From Muricea muricata (taxonomy: Eukaryota > Cnidaria > Anthozoa > Malacalcyonacea > Plexauridae): a stretch of DNA of 64,000 nucleotides. Below the pieces are notes generated by a model. That model saw only the letters and a list, made by a program, of their open reading frames with translations. It ran no database searches and was not told the origin of the DNA. The position numbers and the translations under genes are program-made. Shown here piece after piece: positions 57,101-64,000 of the stretch (position 1 is its first letter; every line of letters starts with the position of its first letter). Location of the stretch: contig OY979717.1 in NCBI GenBank assembly GCA_963855995.1, forward strand, positions 48,140,044 to 48,204,043, in the 5' to 3' direction.

Positions 57101-60100
57101 CTTCAAATGCTGCTATTACTTTTTATACCAACATGGTTTATCCTCAGTCCACTACTGCATCAGAATAGTGCACATGTCGATTGTCGAATAAGGATTAAAC
57201 ACTGATTTTCATTTTACCGCAAGCTGCTACATTTTACTAAGCTAAAGGAAATTGGCCAAAATTATGGCTTAAATTTTGCGATGCGTTCAGAATGTTTTTT
57301 CAAACTCATAGCATGCCATGGTAGTCAGCATAACAAAATACTATTTTATAACTGTAGGCATTATTTTGAAAATAACAATTCACAACAACACAGTATGGTG
57401 GTAGCCATTCAACGCATAGACAATTGCAGGTTCATCATTTGAAAGATGCCTAATACTGTAATACATAATTATTTATACTTCGCAGTATGATCCATAATAT
57501 AATATTAATTTATAAACCCAAGATTACTCCTACATTTGTTCCTCTTGGATTTTCTTATCCAGAATGTTCAGCTCTCTCGACTTTTCACGGTACAAATCTT
57601 CACACAATTTCTAGAAATTGTTAGAAACACACTAGTTAGTAGTTGAGATTTTCAAGCATTCTATGAATCAATCATTACATTTTCTGACTCCATTTTTCTA
57701 TAATCTCCTTTCGTATATGGTGCTTTTAAATGTCGCAACTTTTCCATGACCCTAAAAAAACAATTGTTTATGCATTAAAATTAGAAAGATCTTCATAAAA
57801 ACCTTCAGGTGATTTATAAACGTGATAACAAAATAAGAAGTACGATCGTACTACGAGACCAGGATCTGTTAGGTCTTAGAAAGTGTGCAATTTTTCACTT
57901 GCTGTAGTGGATAAATGCAGCATACATAAAATTCCTCGCCTGCTACAGTTGAAATGGGTATTTGTTTTATATTCCCTTGGTTAGTGCATCAAACGTATGT
58001 GTTACAACTAAATTTAGTTGTACGTCTCTCTGCATCATCGTGTGAATAATATTAACAGCAAAGCAGCTAAGCAAAGCTGTCAAAGCAGCTTTTGTTATGG
58101 TTGCTATAGCTACTCAACATGAATGATTCACATGCATAGTACTTCTGTAAACTGAGCTAAAACCGCTTATATTATGCACTCCTAAATGAAAAGACAAAAA
58201 AACGAACACTGCCAATGAAAAATATTGCTCAATGTGTTAAGTTTCATTTCCATAAAATAAAACTTAACAGAGTTTTTTATAAAGCGTCGTCCCGTAACAG
58301 AAAAGATCACCATCTCGTGTGAACCAGTTCCCGGTATAAACATTCTCGTGATCAAGATGCGCAAAATTCTGCAGACATACATATTACTGTACATACATGG
58401 ACATACTTGCTTTTCAGTGCCGAAAGGCATCTTCCAACTTCTTCATTATTTGTTAAATCTGCTTCAGCGCTGACATTTCTACAGGAGATGGTAATGTTGT
58501 CATGTGAGCAACGAATGGATTGGGTGATTTACGGAAAATTCTTGAACAGTGTGAAGCCTGAAAATGGCGAATATCGCCAGTTTAAGTGGTTATACTGTGG
58601 TTGCTAAAAGATCTAAGTTCGTGTTAGAAACAAGACCCTAGGAATAATGGTATTTTCAATAGTCTAATGTCGTTACTTTATTGATTCTAGAAGACAAATG
58701 TTGATTATTTTAATCAGTCAACCTGCAATATATTGGTACGAACTAATATTAACATCCGGATAAAAAATAACTTAAAGGGAAATGGCAACAAAAATTTTCA
58801 TCGTATCATTTGAAAGAGATTCCGTTATACTTCGGGAGATATTGTCACTTAAATAATCGGACTGTCCGCCATCTTGGATTAATTTTTAACCTCATTAACA
58901 GTGTTTTGGTGACGTCACAACAGGGATAAGCCAATCGAAGCTTCTCCTAAATACCTAACAATTAAATATTGTTTGAAACCTTTTCAGTCCGTGCTGAAAT
59001 CGGAAACACTTACCGTACGTGCAGTTATGGGAGCATACTAATCATTGTGTCGGAAGAAAAAAAATTGCGTGATATACCATAAATATCCAAGATAGCGGAC
59101 AACTTAAGAATTCAAATCAAAATATTTCATGAAATAAAGGCAGATATAAAAATTCTATAATAGACATCTATATATTATTTTGGAGCCTCTTTCAAATCAG
59201 ACGATAAAAAATTTTGTTGCCATTTCCCTTTAAAGGTATTTTTGATCAGTAAAGATATTAATAAAAGGGGGAGATGTTATTCATGTACATCCTATTTGCA
59301 CCTGATCACTTACAGCAATTGTCATTCACAGGTCACTATGAGCAGAGATCGCCTGCAAGGAAACAATTAGGTCCCTCCACAAATTTAAGCACATAATTAT
59401 TACGAAAATAAATACATGTACCACCTACATGCAGTAGCATTTACTAGCCACCTACATCCTTTATATTTTTTATTTCAATAAATAATGTCTCACAGAATTA
59501 CTGATTTCAAGACATCCTCCACAAAGGCTATTGTTAGTTTAGATAAAGGCTTCCATTTTTCAAATGATTTCTTCGTCACTTTAAAATCACGTATCCGACC
59601 TACGACCACAGGAATTCCAGATGATCGACTAGATTTTGATCGGATTGTGGTATCTAAATTAGAGAATACATTATTTAAAGTACAAAACACGCTGATTCTA
59701 CGTTATTTACCAAATACCCTTATTCTTTAAAGACATGGTATTTTACAAGGCCTGTTATTTTGCTTCCATGTATCAATACAGGGTCGAAATCGATATGCGA
59801 GCTAAGAGAAAAAAACGAGTTTAAAGCCTGAGTGTTAAATACAAGGTGTTTTATATTAAAGTGCATGTATCAAGTAACACTCGTTTTCTCAGGCATTAAA
59901 GTGCATATATAAGTATCACTAGTTTTTTCAGGTACTTTTTAGGATTTTTTTTGGAAACATTGATTTGGGTTAAAGATCCACGTTACGCAAATTTCTGCTC
60001 TACACACTAAGCTGGATTATAACGTGCTGTAATTTCGCCTAGTGTGTAACTGCAAACAAGGAATTATATACCCTCAAGAGGATATGAAATTATAGTAAAC

Positions 60101-62062
60101 TAGAGTAATATTTCCATGTTCAGTGATCGTGAAAACAAACAATTTTCATAGAAAAAATTATTGAATTATTGCGCTGGCTACGCCTGGCCCACTGTATGTG
60201 ACATAGCATACTCACTTGATGTTACTGAAGCGAAAGATGTATTAGGTGACGTTTTCTATACAAACATATAATTATGTTTAGTAACTTTATCCAGTCAAAA
60301 ATATATAAAAGGGTATTAGCAATAAAAAATTGTTTCATTTAAGAGCATGAAAAAGCACATAACAGGATGTATTACAGCAACGGCTTATTTTTCATTGTCT
60401 TTCAAGTGAAATATTTTTTGTTGCCAATACACCTTTTAACGCATTAGTTCAACCAGACCTAATGAAAGGCCATGACATACAGTACATCTGATCAAAAGGC
60501 AACTACAGCCACGATGGAAATTTCATCAAGCAACGAATCTTAACGAATCCTGAATACTTTCTTGTGCGAGAAAACCAGACTACAAACAACAAATCTTAAC
60601 CAATTCTAAATACCTTCTCGTGCGAGGAAAGGTATTTCTTATGAAATGAGGGGCACATATTAGAACGTTTGTAGTTCATTTTTACATGCCTCCAGTGAAA
60701 TTCGTCTAGTCTAGAGGGTAAGCATGGTTACATAAATATCTATAACCTATAGTCTCAGAGGTGAATTAAATTCTCCAAGTAACTTATACTCTGAAAGGGG
60801 AGTGATCGCGATGTAAGTACGGTTGTAAACAGTGGCGTATAGTCCGGTCGCTTAGCGTCAAAAATTGGCAAGATCGTGACAAAGCTGACAAAGTCAGTAT
60901 TCTCTTTCCCCGCGACTCCTCATGACAATTGAAATGTTTTTGGGGGTGTAATGAAGAAGTTCAAAAATTTATCACCCCCTGGGGGGGGGGGTGTGAAAAA
61001 AGTACTTTTTTGAAATAGGTTGCGAACGTTTGTTCATGTCACACTTAATTATCGTATTTAATAATAATGTGTTTGGTTTTTTTCGCAGACATGGACCTAT
61101 AGGGCATATAAAATTTTCTGTTTGATGTTTTCGAATTAAGTATTATTGACTGGCAGAGAAAAATTGCCAACCGTTAACGTGCCAACTCATTGAGGTAACA
61201 CCCCCCTGACTTGAAAATTTTAGGCACCCCTTCTTAAAATCATTAGGATGCATAGCTAATCAATTGTAGAAGGGGTGCCCAAGTTTGTCACCGCCAGTAA
61301 CGATTTTTACCATAAGCCACCAGACTAGTAGCCAGCCTGACGATTTAGTCCCGCTGTGCAAATATTTTCGTGTTCATTGACTGCGAAAACAATCAATTTC
61401 TAAATCAATGAATAATGATAATAACTTGAAAATGACAATAACTTGAAATTTGCATGGCGGGACTAAATTGTCGGGCTGGCTACGCCACTGCCACTGGTTG
61501 TATATCGTGTATTCTTGTCTCGAGAATTTCGTTTTATATTATTAAAAAGTAATAGCATGGTTTCTCGTGTAATTTGGAAATAACATACACTCGTGAGTAT
61601 TTCACTGACGCCAAATTGCACTCGTCCAGTGGACTCGTGTAAATTGGCGTCATTGAAAAACTCACTCGTGTGTACTCCGAATTGTACTCTAAACCATGCT
61701 ATTACCTATAATATACTTCAAATATATTACTCATATACCTTTGACATCTTGCGTTTTTTTGCTCCATCAGGCTTCGTTTGCTGTACCTTGTCACCCATAA
61801 GCTTTCGTTTCTTGCTGGTTTCAGGTCGAAGCGGCGACCTAACAAAGTCTTTGCTGGACTGGCTATGCAGCCGACTATCTACAAGACCTGGAGTATCAGA
61901 GAACTTACTGATCCTTGATGCGGAAATGTTAAACGAATTCGCACTAGTATTGCTATCGTTGCGTCTTGTAAGGGTATGCCCAGTCATGGATTGGTGCTGA
62001 ATATTTTTATTTCTTCTGTCTTTGGGGGCAATAAAGTTAATAGACTGTCGTTTTGTCCTCAT
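54113..62062 (-). CDS. CENPQ: Centromere protein Q (CENP-Q), inner kinetochore subunit
   Basis: CENP-Q is part of the CENP-O/P/Q/R/U group of the constitutive centromere network and pairs with CENP-U through coiled coils. Minus-strand exons: 62062-61739, 59653-59494, 58478-58407, 57751-57679, 57610-57534, 56465-56324, 54462-54385 and 54253-54113 (stop). From 59653 on, every AG/GT junction is in phase. The N-terminus is basic and Ser-rich, as in the family. Recognition rests on KWKPLSKLTIAFVEDVLKSVI, which matches the conserved vertebrate CENP-Q WxPLSK...SVI block as I recall it. It is followed by SALKSKVMEKLRHLKAP, a long coiled coil and a C-terminal NVLNLPQLP segment. Joining the first exon (phase 0) to the second (needs one carried base) requires another small exon; 59801-59747 (55 nt) fits. 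About 373 aa, longer than vertebrate copies. The frame is open upstream of the ATG to an acceptor at 62105, so a 5' exon may exist. Confidence 0.75.
55644..55767. mobile_element. Foldback element, AGTAGCGAAGCC family
   Basis: The ends AGCGAAGCCCGGCCTTAGAA and a diverged complement (CTTCTGGCTTCGC) are 124 bp apart; the inner parts pair through ATGCAAAT and ATTTGCAT. Non-coding. Confidence 0.5.
58772..59233. mobile_element. TTAA-flanked foldback element in a CENPQ intron
   Basis: TTAAAGGGAAATGGCAACAA at the left and its complement at the right, with intact TTAA borders, 462 bp. The arms share GTCCGCCATCTTGGAT-like sequence. It lies between the CENPQ exons 59653-59494 and 58478-58407. Confidence 0.85.
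61328..61484. mobile_element. Foldback element, GTAGCCAGCCCGACAATTT family (CENPQ intron)
   Basis: The ends GTAGCCAGCCTGACGATTTA and its near-complement are 157 bp apart. It is the best-preserved copy of the family. A second palindrome follows at 61549-61706. Confidence 0.75.
61549..61706. mobile_element. Foldback element with GTAATAGCATGGTTT ends (CENPQ intron)
   Basis: The ends GTAATAGCATGGTTT and AAACCATGCTATTAC pair. The inner arms carry ACTCGTGAG...CGCCAAATT and complements. 158 bp; it ends 33 bp from the first CENPQ exon's donor. Confidence 0.75.
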
Positions 62063-62104
62063 AGTTCGGCTCCTTGCATTTGTCTTATTTTCATGTCCCG
62101 GCGT

Positions 62105-64000
62105 CTACAGAAATAATGAAGAAACTTATTTATATTTTGAAGTCTATACAGACTATATGATAAATAAAACATTTTATTGCTATGACCACAAAGTCAATAA
62201 AAATATTTTTTTGCAAGTAAACGCCCTACAGACCATTCAGTTTCAAAAATCTCAATACCGCTAAACAAGATGTGTAAGAAAGTTCAGAGAAAAATACACC
62301 AATCCTGATCCCAATGCATTTATATGTGTACTTGAGAAAAGTGACTATTTCCTTGACCATAGATATCGTAGCTTCTGTGTTTTGCAATGTTTTCTGCACA
62401 CTTGAAAGAGTTCTGCACACTTACAATTTGTTCACTGGGACCGTCTCGTACTGTGCCTTCTTGTACGGTGATAAATACTGTGCTATCGCGATTGTATTAT
62501 TATTCAAAACTTCGCTCCTTATAAGCCTTATAATGTTAATTGGAAGTCATGAAGTGTGAACCCATCATGCATTTTGGTCTCATGGTCAATTAAAAGGGTA
62601 CAACCTTTTTTAAATTAGCAGTGTATACTGTACATGTAAAATACAATAATTGATAATTACTATTATTTCCAAATTCTCTGCCACTGATATATTGTTGTCT
62701 AGGATATATTGTACAACCATGCTGTTTTAAGCACTGTACATGAACTTACAGTCAAATTTCTGTGGCCAATTAAATTGATTTGAAAGCTGTAAGCTACTTG
62801 TTATGTTTTAAAATTTACATCGACCAAGACTGTTTACTATTGCTAACAAGGTAATCAGCACAATCCCTTCATGAACATTTGACACACACAAAATTGTCAG
62901 TTGTCAAGTGTGGAGTTTATTTTAATCCATGTTGCCTGGTCCTAGTCACCCCATCCCACAGTGTATACTTGGTAACACCACTCGGTGGTCATGTTTACAT
63001 GAGACCGAGCTGGCTATCAAACAGGGCTGACTAATTGCAAACCCAGATCAACATCTCTAAAAATATTGTTTATGTCTGTATTTACACAACAAGTGAGTCA
63101 ACCCTTTTACACCTCGCCAAACAAGGGCACCTTTCTTGAGACCTGGTCGACTTGGGCTAGCAAGGTGTGATTATGCACAAAAATTGTGCATAAATCTACA
63201 TCTTCGTTGACCCAAAAAATACTGATGTAGACACATTATTCATATTAAATGCAATTATATTCAGGATTCAAAATTTCTCACGAAAAAATTTAACATTTTC
63301 TAATATACTTAAATGCTCAAATGATACATATTCATCTCAAAAAGAATGACTATTTTTCTTGTCCTGTGGCATGCAAATATACTAAATAAAGTGTTAAACT
63401 TGTATATATGAAATACCCTAATAAATTTGCCATACCTTCACTAAATGTTAACCTGGGTAGATATACTAGTAAACCAGGAGCAGATCAATGCCCATATGAC
63501 AGTTTTCCTAGGCGGGGGGGGGGGGGGGGAGCTTTTAAATAAAATAGTCCATTTGAAGTAGTGGCAATTCAAATTAGCTGCAATATGTTGTATGAATTAG
63601 ACAACTCTGAATGCTTTGAACAAAAAAGACAATGTTTTGTCTACATAGGTAATCAATAATGTCCAATAATTCCTAACAGTGTAAGATCTTGTGCTGCTTT
63701 TTGAATCCTTAGTTTGAAGCACAACAAACTGTCAAATTAATAAAGCTGATTACAGTTAATTTAAATTTGCAGCTACCTCAAAGGGTCTACCTGTTTCATA
63801 CATACCCCCTGTAGAAAACTAATTCATTATGAAGGGTCTGTTTACATCAACCTGGTTTGCCGGGCTGCACCTTTTAAACAAGGTGCTCGGCTTTACTACA
63901 ACCACTATTGGGCAGGATCTCACTTGACTCAAATGGGTTGCCCGGACAACTGGGACTGAATTTGTCAAAATAAATTAGTCATCAGGCCAAGCAAAAACAT
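62105..64000. other. Upstream of CENPQ; no gene recognised
   Basis: It probably contains the CENPQ promoter and perhaps a 5' exon. Blocks at 62985-63060 and 63835-63960 share a TTTACATGAGACC/CAACCTGGTTT style repeated in cnidarian genomes. A 16-base G run is at 63514-63529. Confidence 0.35.

Overview
The window is eukaryotic, animal-like and AT-rich. It has small exons separated by long introns with GT/AG borders, and a large share of it is transposon-derived. The best guess is a cnidarian, probably an anthozoan. The basis is a pair of secreted PAN-plus-TLDc genes, non-LTR reverse transcriptases of the kind common in corals and anemones, and dense foldback (MITE-like) elements. This is inference from protein style and repeat content; no marker gene settles the species.

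Four multi-exon genes could be assembled by matching splice sites and reading phase. (1) A PAN/TLDc gene on the minus strand at 890-3378, of which only two exons are seen; its 3' end is off the left edge or lost. (2) A two-exon gene at 14205-15331 (+): a signal peptide followed by two Tudor-like domains. (3) A complete five-exon PAN/TLDc gene at 26095-31101 (+), 325 aa. (4) A minus-strand gene at 54113-62062, recognised as the kinetochore protein CENP-Q. Every exon junction in its last two thirds is in phase.

The most unusual locus is 40306-50158 (+). It has four tandem, phase-0 exons of about 134-136 codons. Each carries three CPxF...GCPF pairs, so about 24 Cys-Pro dipeptides in one predicted protein, behind a candidate signal peptide. 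I do not recognise the family. The Cys-Pro pattern recalls heme-regulatory motifs, but a heme role is only a hypothesis. Exon 1 appears to carry a one-base frameshift, exons 2 and 3 share a nearly identical central block, and exon 4 ends in a stop codon directly against an intact splice donor.

The rest is mainly mobile DNA. There is a broken hAT transposase (8389-10110, -), three non-LTR retrotransposon remnants (10340-10830 -, 12050-12770 -, 18370-19020 +) and one 5'-truncated LINE with target-site duplications (33935-35547 +). A Tc1/mariner copy with IR/DR ends lies at 38510-40041, about 265 bp upstream of the Cys-Pro gene. There is also an OTU-like pseudogene and at least fifteen palindromic foldback elements in several families, including TTAA-flanked and TA-flanked types. 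Long stretches between these hold nothing I can identify. No tRNA, rRNA or CRISPR array is supported.
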